Positions 45,099 to 53,936 of a stretch of DNA of 64,000 bases are shown here, piece after piece. Source of the stretch: an uncultured Lachnospiraceae bacterium (GTDB lineage Bacteria; Bacillota; Clostridia; Lachnospirales; Lachnospiraceae). Each line of letters opens with the position of its first letter. The first letter of the stretch is position 1. A model generated the notes under the pieces. That model ran no database searches. It worked only from the letters and a program-made list of their open reading frames with translations, and was not told where the DNA came from. The stretch covers positions 186,001 through 250,000 of the forward strand of contig CAKRVA010000003.1 of the NCBI GenBank assembly GCA_934408585.1, given 5' to 3'. A program made the translations under genes and the position numbers.

Positions 45099-46481
45099 CT
45101 ATCGTTTCTTCTTCATTGCGGTTGTCTGATTGCTGTCTACACCTTCAGTACTCTCTGGCTTAATCAGTATTTTCAATGTCAGAAGCATCAGTCGTAAGTC
45201 GAGCCAGATGGAATAATTTTCAATATAAGATAAATCCAATTTTAATTTATCATACGGGGTAGTGTTATATTTTCCATAAACCTGTGCATAACCAGCAAGC
45301 CCCGCCTTCACTTTCATACGAAATACAAATTCCGGCATATCTTCCACATACTGTGCAATAATCTCCGGACGTTCCGGTCTTGGTCCGATAAAGGACATAT
45401 CTCCCTGCAAAATATTAAACAACTGCGGAAGCTCATCAATTCGTACCGCACGGATGAATTTTCCAATCGGAGTAATCCGGCTGTCGTTTTTAGATGCAAG
45501 ACGTGCGACACCATCTTTTTCAGCATCCACACGCATACTGCGGAACTTCATAATCTTGAATTCTTTTCCGCCGCAGGTACAACGAATCTGTTTATATAAT
45601 ACCGGTCCTCCGTCATAACACTTGATACAGATTGCTGTAATCAGCATAATTGGCGATGCAATCACAAGCAAAATGATGGAAAGCACTAAATCCATCAATC
45701 GTTTTGCCATTCTCTGTTCCACCGTCAGCGCATATTCCCTGGTCAGGAAAATCGGGGTGTCAAACAGATGGAGCTGATCTGCCCCTGCCACAAGAACATC
45801 TGTAATCTTTGGCATCATATATACACGTATGGAACGGCTGTAACAATATTTCAACAGCTTGTTACGGTCTGCCGTTGAGATATCCCACAGAACAACTGCA
45901 CGGAAATTCTGTTCAATCTCTTCCTGGATTTTCCAAATTCCCTCACTGATGCTCATGCATTTTGTAATGTGATACTTGTCCTTGCGTGATTCAAACTTAC
46001 GAAGAATATCTTCAATTCCGCGATGTCCATGAACCAACAGCATTTCTCTTGGTGGAAATACTCTTCGGTATACCCAGTTACAAAATACGGTCCACAATGC
46101 TGCAAATACTAATTGCACCAGCATTGCCATCAGGAAATATTCCGGAGTCACCAATCCGTTGCTCATCAAAGAGATTTGGAAATACGTAATAATATTTACA
46201 ATCAGCAGAGAGAACAACTGCGACAAAAAAACGTCTCCCGGTTTTAAATATCCGATTTTTAATCCACCATACGTACTGCTGAAAAAGAATAGTAATACAA
46301 AATAGATTCCTATAATCAGCAGATGTCCACGGAAATAAAATTTCAATCCACGGTTAAAACGGTTTACCAGCGGATAATAACATTCAAACCAAATATATGC
46401 ATATACGGCTGTTTCCAGCAACAAACCTGCAAAGCTCAGCCATAGCACAACGACTCTTTTTAAAGACTCAAACTTTCTCAC
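45099..46481 (-). CDS. polyprenyl glycosylphosphotransferase (priming sugar transferase)
   Basis: A 460-residue enzyme of the WcaJ/CpsE type. About five N-terminal membrane helices (first ~140 residues), a CoA-binding-like region, then a further helix (about 255-280, MDLVLSIILLVIASPIMLIT) and the catalytic domain: KIMKFRSMRVDAEKDG, RIDELPQLFNILQGDMSFIG, PRPERPEI. It transfers a sugar-1-phosphate from a UDP-sugar to undecaprenyl phosphate and thereby starts each repeat unit. UDP-sugars from the galE unit could feed it. 11 and 17 bases separate it from its neighbours. Confidence 0.94.
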   Translation of the reverse strand: MRKFESLKRVVVLWLSFAGLLLETAVYAYIWFECYYPLVNRFNRGLKFYFRGHLLIIGIYFVLLFFFSSTYGGLKIGYLKPGDVFLSQLFSLLIVNIITYFQISLMSNGLVTPEYFLMAMLVQLVFAALWTVFCNWVYRRVFPPREMLLVHGHRGIEDILRKFESRKDKYHITKCMSISEGIWKIQEEIEQNFRAVVLWDISTADRNKLLKYCYSRSIRVYMMPKITDVLVAGADQLHLFDTPIFLTREYALTVEQRMAKRLMDLVLSIILLVIASPIMLITAICIKCYDGGPVLYKQIRCTCGGKEFKIMKFRSMRVDAEKDGVARLASKNDSRITPIGKFIRAVRIDELPQLFNILQGDMSFIGPRPERPEIIAQYVEDMPEFVFRMKVKAGLAGYAQVYGKYNTTPYDKLKLDLSYIENYSIWLDLRLMLLTLKILIKPESTEGVDSNQTTAMKKKR

Positions 46482-46492
46482 TTAGCACCTCT

Positions 46493-47275
46493 CTATATCC
46501 TTCGTAAGGTTGCACGCGCCGCCCAGAATACTAATTGATATAAACTGTATATGACAGATAGTTTCTCCTGTTTCCGGTATAAATACCAGATACGCCTGAT
46601 TGCTTTCAATTTATTGGAAGACAAAGATTTCGGAGGTCTGCGATAAATTGCAAGCACCTCATCCAGTCCATAGGCAGGAAAGCCCTGCTTCATAATCTTC
46701 CACCAGGTTGCCGTATCTTCACTTTTCACATTCGGCATCTGGATTAACTCTTTTCCGGTTTTCGATGTATCAAGAAGTACCGTTGTTGTAAAAACAACCG
46801 TCCTCGAAAGCGCCTTCTGATAAGTAAGCTTCTGTGGTACATGTACCACTTTTCCGGTTCCTCGCGCCTGCTCGTCACCAAATTCATAGGCACAACATAC
46901 AAACGCCGCATCCATTTTTTTCATGAATGCAAGTTCTTTGGATAACTTTTCCGGAAACCAGATATCATCCGCATCCAGAAATGCTATATATCGTCCTCTG
47001 GCATGTTCGATTCCGCGGTTTCTGGCACAAGCTGCGCCTTCGTTTACCGTGCCTTCCAAAAGAACAAACTTTCCTTCCAGTTCCGGGTTCTTCAAGGTTT
47101 CCCGGCTAATTGCCTTTTTGATTACTTCTACACTGCCATCGGTGGAACAATCATCCACCAAAAGCAGTTCCCAGTTGGAATAATCCTGTTTCACAACCAT
47201 TTTCATGGTCTGCTCAATATAGGAAGCAGCATTATATACCGGAACAATAATGCTGACCAAATCATCTACCTGCAT
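46493..47275 (-). CDS. family 2 glycosyltransferase
   Basis: A 260-residue GT-A enzyme. SIIVPVYNAASYIEQTMKMV begins the fold, LLVDDCSTDGSVEVI follows, and GRYIAFLDADDIWFPEKL carries the DADD metal site. CCAYEFGDEQARG and TWWKIMKQGFPAYGL belong to the acceptor half. The start codon abuts the stop of the preceding gene (47276), so the two are translationally coupled. Donor unknown. Confidence 0.9.
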   Translation of the reverse strand: MQVDDLVSIIVPVYNAASYIEQTMKMVVKQDYSNWELLLVDDCSTDGSVEVIKKAISRETLKNPELEGKFVLLEGTVNEGAACARNRGIEHARGRYIAFLDADDIWFPEKLSKELAFMKKMDAAFVCCAYEFGDEQARGTGKVVHVPQKLTYQKALSRTVVFTTTVLLDTSKTGKELIQMPNVKSEDTATWWKIMKQGFPAYGLDEVLAIYRRPPKSLSSNKLKAIRRIWYLYRKQEKLSVIYSLYQLVFWAARATLRRI

Positions 47276-48205
47276 TTAAATATCCTCTTTAATTAAATAA
47301 ATTGGTCTTCTCTTTACTTCCAGATATGTTTTTGATAAATACTGTCCAATAATTCCCATGCAGAAAAGCTGTACACCACTGACCAGCAAAATGATACATA
47401 CTAAGGATGGCCAGCCGGATGTTTTATCCCCAAAGACTGCTGCGCGGACAATGGTAAAAATAATAAACGCAAATGCAAGAATACAAAAAAATACTCCGAT
47501 AAACGCTGCAAATGCAAGTGGTGCTGTCGAAAAAGAAGTAATTCCCTCAATCGAATATACGAACAGCTTCCAGAAAGACCATTTTGTTTCTCCCTTTTTA
47601 CGTTCGATATTATCGTATTCCAGCCATTTTGTCTGATATCCTACCCAGCCATAAATTCCTTTCGTAAAACGATTATATTCGGGCATGGCAAGAATGGCGT
47701 CTACGACCTGCCTTGTCATCAGGCGGTAATCTCTGGCACCATCCACAATTTCTGTTTTTGATATTTTCCGCATAAGCCGGTAAAAGCATCTTGCAAAGAA
47801 GGAACGAATCAGTGGCTCACCTTTTCGTGTCACTCTTCTCGTTGCTACTGAATCATATCCCTCTTCCAGGTACTTGAACATTTCCGGAAGAAGGGATGGC
47901 GGGTCCTGCAGGTCTGCATCCAAAAAGACTGCATAATCTCCACGGCACTTTTCAAGACCGGCATAAATGGCTGCTTCTTTTCCAAAATTTCTGGAAAAAG
48001 ACAACAGATGCACCCGTTCATCCTTTTCAATTAATTTTTTTATTTCTGCGACAGTATGGTCTCTCGAACCATCATCTACATAAATCAGTTCAAACTCAAT
48101 ATCTTTGCTTTGAAAAAAAGGTTCGTTTTTAATAAATTCCTCATAAAAATCAAAGATATTTTCCTCTTCATTGTAACAAGGTACAATTGCACTTAACAGT
48201 TTCAT
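47276..48205 (-). CDS. polyprenyl-phosphate glycosyltransferase (GtrB/YkcC/DPM1-like)
   Basis: A 309-residue GT2 enzyme with two C-terminal membrane helices (about 230-257 and 268-292). The GT-A part has AIVPCYNEEENIFDFYEEF, YVDDGSRDHTVAEI, SFSRNFGKEAAIYAGL and FLDADLQDPP, the hallmark of dolichol- or undecaprenyl-phosphate sugar synthases. It should load a hexose onto a polyprenyl phosphate for use outside the membrane, a donor for the GT-C enzyme at the other end of the operon. It is the first gene of the block, behind a promoter at 48252-48280. Confidence 0.92.
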   Translation of the reverse strand: MKLLSAIVPCYNEEENIFDFYEEFIKNEPFFQSKDIEFELIYVDDGSRDHTVAEIKKLIEKDERVHLLSFSRNFGKEAAIYAGLEKCRGDYAVFLDADLQDPPSLLPEMFKYLEEGYDSVATRRVTRKGEPLIRSFFARCFYRLMRKISKTEIVDGARDYRLMTRQVVDAILAMPEYNRFTKGIYGWVGYQTKWLEYDNIERKKGETKWSFWKLFVYSIEGITSFSTAPLAFAAFIGVFFCILAFAFIIFTIVRAAVFGDKTSGWPSLVCIILLVSGVQLFCMGIIGQYLSKTYLEVKRRPIYLIKEDI

Positions 48206-48251
48206 GGCTTGTCCCCGCTTCTCGTTGCATATGAATGCTATATTACCCCTT

Positions 48252-48280
48252 ATTGTATCACACTTGTTAAAATATCACAA
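48252..48280 (-). promoter_or_regulatory. promoter of the exopolysaccharide operon
   Basis: On the minus strand TTGTGA (48280-48275), 17 bases, TACAAT (48257-48252). It lies in the 81-base gap before the first cluster gene. No promoter-like sequence as good was seen between later cluster genes. Confidence 0.6.
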
Positions 48281-48286
48281 TGTACT

Positions 48287-49072
48287 CTAAAAGGAATGGC
48301 TTCCGCCTCCACCAGAGGAACCTCCTCCGCCTGAAGAGCCGCCGCCACCGCCGCCACCTCCACCGGAGCTGCTGGAGCAGTATTCTTTCGTGGTACGTAC
48401 ATAAACAGCCTGTGGATGATTCACTGTAAATCTGTGATACATATCATTTAACAATGCCTTGTCCTCCGGTTTTCTTTTCCCGGAAATTATTTTTACGACA
48501 AAGAAATTCAAAATCAATGCCATCAAAATCGCAAGGCAGGCATTACTGATGTATTTCATCGGTTGGGCAATTTTTTCTCCCTTCAAAAGGGATTCGATTT
48601 GTCCAAGTGCTTTTATGGCACACATTGCATATTCTTCGTTGGATGCATAGCGGTACACATTGTCTGTAATGGTATCCGCTTTACTGTCCGTTATGGTTTT
48701 ATACACATTTCCATCACTGAAAATTGCAATTTTTCTACAATCCATATCAATAACAAAAACAGTTCCACTCTGCATACCGAAATTTCCATGGTAATAGTCC
48801 GCTGCCCAGCGTTCCACATTATTGCGGTCATTTTCCAGAATGGTTACCACTGCCACATTTCCGTATTTGGAAACAGGCTCCATTGCATCATAAATTAACG
48901 TGCATTCTTCCTCAGAAAAGAGATTTGCATGATCTTCAAGCACAAGCGCATATCCACTCTCCTCGTTCCATGCATAAACCTCACCCATTCCGAAAGAGTC
49001 CGGCAAAAACAGGGACAATACTAAAATAATCAACGTAAAAATACCATTTTTTATTTTTCTATGCACGGTCAT
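48287..49072 (-). CDS. TPM-domain membrane protein (YgcG-like) with glycine-rich C-terminus
   Basis: A 261-residue protein. One N-terminal hydrophobic segment (about 8-27, signal or anchor) is followed by a TPM domain (about 40-165): LVLEDHANLFSEEECTLIYD and TVFVIDMDCRKIAIFSDG. A second membrane helix lies at about 180-200 (ACLAILMALILNFFVVKII). The tail is a run of Gly and Ser ending GGGGSHSF, typical of YgcG-like proteins. I start at the ATG at 49072, where AAGGGGGCG precedes it; this overlaps the zinc-ribbon gene by 14 bases. Function unknown; TPM proteins are linked to membrane protein maintenance in other systems. Confidence 0.85.
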   Translation of the reverse strand: MTVHRKIKNGIFTLIILVLSLFLPDSFGMGEVYAWNEESGYALVLEDHANLFSEEECTLIYDAMEPVSKYGNVAVVTILENDRNNVERWAADYYHGNFGMQSGTVFVIDMDCRKIAIFSDGNVYKTITDSKADTITDNVYRYASNEEYAMCAIKALGQIESLLKGEKIAQPMKYISNACLAILMALILNFFVVKIISGKRKPEDKALLNDMYHRFTVNHPQAVYVRTTKEYCSSSSGGGGGGGGGSSGGGGSSGGGGSHSF

Positions 49073-50444
49073 CGCCCCCTTTCTTTGCAAACTGAGGAAG
49101 TCTTCTGGTCGCCACAATATTATAACAACGTATAACATAGAGGAATGCACCTGCAATTCCCAAAGCTCCCAGGATTACACCTCCATAGTAAAACCAGTCA
49201 CTCACCGGTGCCACAATCTGTATTACCAGTCCAATCAATTCTGCTGCCCCCAGGAAGAAAAATCCCACCGAGTTCTGAAATGTCTTGTTCTCTATGGAAG
49301 GAGTACGCTTTTTTCCTCTCGGACGGCTGCCTGCCACTTTCTTCTCCTCCTGTAAACGCTTTGCAATATTTCCAAGTTCCACGCCGTAAATAATTGCCGT
49401 TATCACGCCAAGCGCCATTGCCCACCACAGCACCACAGATGGTTTCATGGTTGCAAATATGTTCAATATCAAAAACAAAACGGCTGCCACGATACCGGTT
49501 GCTGCCAGATATCGTTCCGGTGCAATGGGTAAATCTGCAACCACTTTACCCGTCTGCCCATTCACCGCTGCATATGCCACACGGTCCTTATTCCGATAAG
49601 ACATAAACCACACCGGAAACATAACCGCATCAACGTTTCTTGTTTCGGTACAAAGCGTACTGATATCTTTTTTTCTCTTAATTGTGTACGATTGGAATTC
49701 CGGCACATTTTCCACCATCTTAGCGGAAGTGTCATATGCGAACCTTTGGGCATCTTTTTCATATACCCGGCTTTTCACATCCGGGGTATCCGCATAAAAT
49801 CCACTCAGAAATCCCGGAGTAAATTCCTTCTTTTCCCTGACGTTATATGGCTGCAGGCATTCACTGATACTGTCTGCAAAGGTCGATGATGCATCGTGTG
49901 TAATTCCATGATAAAAAGCATCAATTTCTCCGGTCAGATTGTAATGATTATGTATGATATAGTTTCCTTCACGATGCGACTGCTCTGCTTTTAATGAAAT
50001 TTCGCCCTGTTGCTTGATATTGTAAGACCAGTAGGGCATGTATATTCCACGAAAGCTTTCAATGCAGTTTTTGTCTTTAAACTGTTTCGGCAAAAAGAAT
50101 GCCCGGTTTACTTTTTTCATGTACTCCCGCTTACAGTCTTCTTTTGTCTTTTTAAACGGGATAATATAATCCGGTCGGTTTTCTTTTTCAATCCGGCTGT
50201 ACAAAATCGTAGATGCACCGCAAAAACTGCAAAATGCGGCGGCGGCATTGTCCGTACTGTACAACTCGCCGCCACACTGCGGACAGACAAAAACCGTTAC
50301 CTCATAAAGTTCCTGTTCTTCCGCATCCTTTTGCTTTCCATCAAAATCGTACGGGTCAAACATCGAATCGCAATAATCACAATGCATTTTCTGCGATGCA
50401 ATATCAAATTTTAAATTTCCACCACAACCCGGGCATTCAATCAT
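49059..50444 (-). CDS. zinc-ribbon membrane protein
   Basis: A 461-residue protein. Two zinc ribbons at the N-terminus: Cys4-Cys7/Cys22-Cys25 and Cys54-Cys57/Cys72-Cys75. A long soluble region follows (about 90-300) with YIIPFKKTKEDCKREYMKKV and FRGIYMPYWSY. Four C-terminal membrane helices lie at about 310-345, 350-370 and 395-450. The family is annotated only as TFIIB-type zinc-ribbon-containing protein in anaerobes. It is coupled to the TPM-domain gene by overlap, so the two likely form one membrane-associated complex. GGAGAATACAC precedes the ATG. Confidence 0.85.
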   Translation of the reverse strand: MIECPGCGGNLKFDIASQKMHCDYCDSMFDPYDFDGKQKDAEEQELYEVTVFVCPQCGGELYSTDNAAAAFCSFCGASTILYSRIEKENRPDYIIPFKKTKEDCKREYMKKVNRAFFLPKQFKDKNCIESFRGIYMPYWSYNIKQQGEISLKAEQSHREGNYIIHNHYNLTGEIDAFYHGITHDASSTFADSISECLQPYNVREKKEFTPGFLSGFYADTPDVKSRVYEKDAQRFAYDTSAKMVENVPEFQSYTIKRKKDISTLCTETRNVDAVMFPVWFMSYRNKDRVAYAAVNGQTGKVVADLPIAPERYLAATGIVAAVLFLILNIFATMKPSVVLWWAMALGVITAIIYGVELGNIAKRLQEEKKVAGSRPRGKKRTPSIENKTFQNSVGFFFLGAAELIGLVIQIVAPVSDWFYYGGVILGALGIAGAFLYVIRCYNIVATRRLPQFAKKGGDDRA

Positions 50445-50474
50445 GTGTATTCTCCTTTGTAGTTGTCTCTTTTT

Positions 50475-51446
50475 CTATATCTGATTTACCAGTTCTTTTC
50501 CTTCTTCAAAAGCTTTTATATTTTCATACGTAGTCTGTGCAATGTTCTGAAGTGCTTCGCTTGTCAGGAATGCCTGATGGGATGTTACCAGAACATTTGG
50601 CATCGAAACGAGAAGTGCCAGTACATCATCCTCGATAATTTCATTGGAACAGTCCTCGTAAAAATATTCTGCTTCTTCCTCATATACATCAAGTCCGGCT
50701 GCACCAATCTTTTTTTCCTTTAAGCCCATAAGCAGTGCTTCCTTCTTTGCCAATGCACCTCTCGATGTGTTAATCAGAATCACGCCCTCTTTCATCTTCT
50801 GGATACTTTCTTCATTGATGAAATGATGGGTCTGATCCGTCAATGGACAATGCAGGGATATAATATCACTCCGGCGCAGCAATTCTTCCTTTTCTACATA
50901 TTCCACATTGAGTGCTTTGTCCGGATATACATCATATGCAAGAACATTCATGCCGAATCCCTTACAGATACGAATAAATACTTTTCCGATTTTTCCTGTT
51001 CCCACAACACCAACCGTCTTCCCATTGAGGTCAAGTCCGGTCAGTCCATTCAAAGTAAAATTTCCTTCTCTTGTACGATTATATGCCTTGTGCAGCTTAC
51101 GATTCAGACACAATAACAGTGCCATTGCATGCTCTGCAACTGCATATGGGGAATACGCCGGCACACGCACGACCGGAAGTTTTCCTTTCGCCGCTTCCCG
51201 GTCCACATTATTAAAGCCTGCACAACGCAATGCCAAAAGCTTTACGCCATAGCTGCACAATTTATCAATCGTTGGAGCGTCAATCACATCATTCACAAAT
51301 GCACACACCACCTCGCAGCCTTCTGCCAATGCCGCGGTTTTTTCCTTCAGCTTTGTCTCATAATAAAAGATTTCATAGCCTTCCGGCTTCATTTTTTCAA
51401 ACCATTCCTTATCGTACGGTTTTGTATCATACATTGCAATTTTCAT
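50475..51446 (-). CDS. D-isomer-specific 2-hydroxyacid dehydrogenase (D-lactate dehydrogenase-like)
   Basis: A 323-residue NAD-dependent enzyme. Substrate domain NVDREAAKGKLPVVRVPAYS; Rossmann motif VGVVGTGKIGKVFI (about 147-160). The catalytic triad is readable as Arg in INTSRGALAKK, Glu in the AGLDVYEEEAEYF segment, and His in VTSHQAFLT. It reduces pyruvate or a related 2-keto acid to the D-hydroxy acid, a usual fermentation reaction. I start at the ATG at 51446 (MKIAMYDT) because GGGAGGGCG precedes it. It has no operon partner on the upstream side, where a terminator lies. Confidence 0.93.
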   Translation of the reverse strand: MKIAMYDTKPYDKEWFEKMKPEGYEIFYYETKLKEKTAALAEGCEVVCAFVNDVIDAPTIDKLCSYGVKLLALRCAGFNNVDREAAKGKLPVVRVPAYSPYAVAEHAMALLLCLNRKLHKAYNRTREGNFTLNGLTGLDLNGKTVGVVGTGKIGKVFIRICKGFGMNVLAYDVYPDKALNVEYVEKEELLRRSDIISLHCPLTDQTHHFINEESIQKMKEGVILINTSRGALAKKEALLMGLKEKKIGAAGLDVYEEEAEYFYEDCSNEIIEDDVLALLVSMPNVLVTSHQAFLTSEALQNIAQTTYENIKAFEEGKELVNQI

Positions 51447-51534
51447 TGCACGCCCTCCCATTCCATTTCCTCTATTATCTTAGCATATCCGTACTATAAT
51501 AAAATATACCATTTTTTGTTTTATATTTCCTCTA

Positions 51535-51567
51535 AAAAAGACGGCTGGTTTTACCCAACCGTCTTTT
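51535..51567 (-). terminator. intrinsic terminator after lspA
   Basis: On the minus strand AAAGACGGTTGGG, loop and CCAGCCGTCTTT form a stem of about 12 bp with one mismatch, then TTTTAGAGG. It overlaps the last base of the lspA stop codon. Confidence 0.8.
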
Positions 51568-52061
51568 TACAGAGATAGAATCGTATCCCGCTCGTCCTCT
51601 TTATAATAGAATAATAACAGTAAAATAAGCGCAATTACAGACAACGTAACATAGCAGTCTGCCACATTGAACTTCGGAAAATCAATTGGTACAAAATAAA
51701 TGAAATCTACCACATAACGATTTTTCACACGGTCAATGAGGTTTCCAACCGCACCGCTTATCAGAAAGATTCCAACAAGCCGAATCGGCAAATACCTACG
51801 ATTCTGTGGAAGCCGATACAATTTCCAAAGCAGCACTCCGATAATAACCAGCGTAACCAGAATTAATGGTATCTGCATCCCCTGGAAGGAGCCAAACGCC
51901 GCACCTGCATTTTCCAGATAAGAAAATTCCAATACGCCTTTGATCAGCACGAAGCTTTCTTTTCCTTTCAGATGTGCAACCGCCTGATATTTGGTTATCT
52001 GGTCAGCAATGACTGCCAAAAGAATGATTCCCAATCCCATGATGGTGTTTTTAATTTTCAT
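51567..52061 (-). CDS. lspA: lipoprotein signal peptidase II
   Basis: A 164-residue membrane aspartyl protease with four membrane helices that cuts signal peptides from prolipoproteins. Family motifs: GVLEFSYLENAGAAFG (about 43-58) with the conserved Asn; SGAVGNLIDRV with the first catalytic Asp; and VVDFIYF then FNVADCYV with the second catalytic Asp. Length is normal. GGGAGTGACAGAAT precedes the ATG. The gene ends at its own terminator and follows the SEDS gene by about 68 bases. Confidence 0.95.
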   Translation of the reverse strand: MKIKNTIMGLGIILLAVIADQITKYQAVAHLKGKESFVLIKGVLEFSYLENAGAAFGSFQGMQIPLILVTLVIIGVLLWKLYRLPQNRRYLPIRLVGIFLISGAVGNLIDRVKNRYVVDFIYFVPIDFPKFNVADCYVTLSVIALILLLLFYYKEDERDTILSL

Positions 52062-52129
52062 ATTCTGTCACTCCCGGTAAACCTTGTCCTGCATTCGTTG
52101 TTTTATTCTAACACCACCATGTTTCTATG

Positions 52130-53533
52130 TCAAAAAGCGTTTTTCTCAGGGACAGGTTCTGTACCAAATATATTCGTATAACGATACACCGAAAGCACAA
52201 GACCTATCATGACTGCATTTGCAATCGTATTATTTAACCCATACGAAAGCAACGGCATATCAACGGCACTTCCCGGAAGAAGTCCAAAGTTTGCTCCTAC
52301 ATAGCACAAACTTTTTAATACCAGAATACTGCACGTTGCAATCCCAAGAAGAAAGCCAAGCTGATTTTTCTGGCGCACACTGATACGAAATACGCGCAGC
52401 AAAAACAGTGTCAAGACAGCCAGCAGCAACAGCACAACCCCAATACCAAAATAGGACAATGCACAATTAATGATATAATCACTATATGCGCCACTTCTCG
52501 TTTGAAATATACCAAGACTTCCCGTTCCCGTAAAGGATGCACTCGCCACGGTGCTTCTCGCCTGTATGGTCGGATACGCATAAGAATCTCCATACTTCTC
52601 CGGTTGCAGCATTGCCCGTAACCGCTCTATCTGATACATTGCCAGTCCAATCTGATTATTTTGCAAGCATACCATCGTTCCAAAAAATGTTACGGGTGCA
52701 GCCAGAAGCAGCGTCACACCAATTCCCACCTGCAAACGCTTTCTTCCGCCAAAAATTCCTTTGGCACATGCACCAATTAAAACCAGCATACAGGTTCCCT
52801 GTACCATAAACCACATTGCTGTAGAGTATGTTTCAAGCATCATCATAAAAATATTGGTAAGCACAATAATTCCAAGGCTTTTCAGAATTCCTTTTCCTTT
52901 TTGTCCCCGGAACCGATAAACCATCACTGCAAAAACCGGCACAAACATCATCCAGCAGAAGTTTCCTGCCTGAAATGCCGCAGCGTATCCACCGTTCACG
53001 GAAATCCATGTTCCTGCGTAAATTCCCATTTGTCCAATATGAACAATAATGAAAGTACAAATCAGGTATAGTCCATAGCATAACCATGGCCGCTTTCCCA
53101 ATATCCGGTAATCCAGAAAAAGCAATGCAATCATTATGCCAAGCCCTGTCAAATTGTACCAGATGGTTTTATTTCCATATGTTGTCGCAATATTGGCATT
53201 ATCCATATAAGGAAAAATCAGACGCTGTATCACAATTCCGAAAACAGACAGTCCAATAATCATTGCAAGTAACACCCAATCCATTCCCGGTTTATGCACT
53301 TTATCAAGCTTTTTCCCGGTTTCTACCGGATCCCCCATCTGCTGTATCGCAAGTCTTTGTGCTTCATCCTCGCTTACCCCCTGCGCCAGGTAACTATCGC
53401 GCTGATCCTCCATATGTGCCTGCAGTTCTTTTTCCAGCATCGGAACTGCCTTTTTGCATCGAATCTGCCGAGAAACCTCATTCAGATAATCCCGACAGAA
53501 GATTTCTTCTTTTTGTTCCTTTTCCTGTTTCAT
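52130..53533 (-). CDS. SEDS (FtsW/RodA/SpoVE) family protein with N-terminal permease-prefix-like domain
   Basis: A 467-residue protein. Residues about 20-80 form a soluble helical domain (LEKELQAHMEDQRDSYLAQG, DEAQRLAIQQMGDPVETGKK) like the DUF1700/permease-prefix domains usually found on PadR-controlled membrane proteins. From residue 85 on there are about ten membrane helices of SEDS type: YSDYIINCALSYFGIGVV has Asp352 at the site of the RodA catalytic Asp, and MPLLSYGLNNTIANAVM matches the LPFISYGGSS motif in a changed form. SEDS proteins polymerise peptidoglycan strands. Whether this one does is uncertain. A padR gene lies 3 bases upstream in the same unit. Confidence 0.85.
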   Translation of the reverse strand: MKQEKEQKEEIFCRDYLNEVSRQIRCKKAVPMLEKELQAHMEDQRDSYLAQGVSEDEAQRLAIQQMGDPVETGKKLDKVHKPGMDWVLLAMIIGLSVFGIVIQRLIFPYMDNANIATTYGNKTIWYNLTGLGIMIALLFLDYRILGKRPWLCYGLYLICTFIIVHIGQMGIYAGTWISVNGGYAAAFQAGNFCWMMFVPVFAVMVYRFRGQKGKGILKSLGIIVLTNIFMMMLETYSTAMWFMVQGTCMLVLIGACAKGIFGGRKRLQVGIGVTLLLAAPVTFFGTMVCLQNNQIGLAMYQIERLRAMLQPEKYGDSYAYPTIQARSTVASASFTGTGSLGIFQTRSGAYSDYIINCALSYFGIGVVLLLLAVLTLFLLRVFRISVRQKNQLGFLLGIATCSILVLKSLCYVGANFGLLPGSAVDMPLLSYGLNNTIANAVMIGLVLSVYRYTNIFGTEPVPEKNAF

Positions 53534-53536
53534 CCG

Positions 53537-53866
53537 CTATCCCTCCAGACACATTACTTTCACAACTGCATCAGCATATGTTGTCCACTCTTCCTGCCTG
53601 CTTTTCAGTTCCCTGCGCCCTTTTCCGGTAATGGAATAATATTTCCTCACCTTTCCGGAAACTTCACTTTCATACGATTTCAGGAATTCTTTTTCTTCCA
53701 TCTGATGCAATAACGGATACATCGTTCCTGCTTTCAGTTCAAATACATTTTCCGAGCGCTTCTGCAGGTTTTCAATCATTTCGTACCCATACATGTCCTT
53801 TTCTGACAATAGCTTCAATAACAGCATTGCCGTGCTTCCAGATAACAAACTCTTATCCACTGCCAT
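53537..53866 (-). CDS. PadR-family transcriptional regulator
   Basis: A 109-residue winged-helix regulator of the short PadR class. STAMLLLKLLSEKDMYGYEM begins the helix-turn-helix; NVFELKAGTMYPLLHQMEEK is the recognition part; VSGKVRKYYSITGKGRREL forms the wing. Short PadR proteins repress a neighbouring membrane protein gene and sense small molecules or antibiotics. AGGAGGATAAGAAA precedes the ATG. The SEDS-like gene follows after 3 bases. The upstream gap contains an unusual repeat array and a perfect inverted repeat, possible targets of this regulator. Confidence 0.93.
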   Translation of the reverse strand: MAVDKSLLSGSTAMLLLKLLSEKDMYGYEMIENLQKRSENVFELKAGTMYPLLHQMEEKEFLKSYESEVSGKVRKYYSITGKGRRELKSRQEEWTTYADAVVKVMCLEG

Positions 53867-53936
53867 TTTCTTATCCTCCTGTTCTATTATGAATTGTTAA
53901 AATAAATTTTTATCCTTTCGTGCGAAGCAGATTGGT

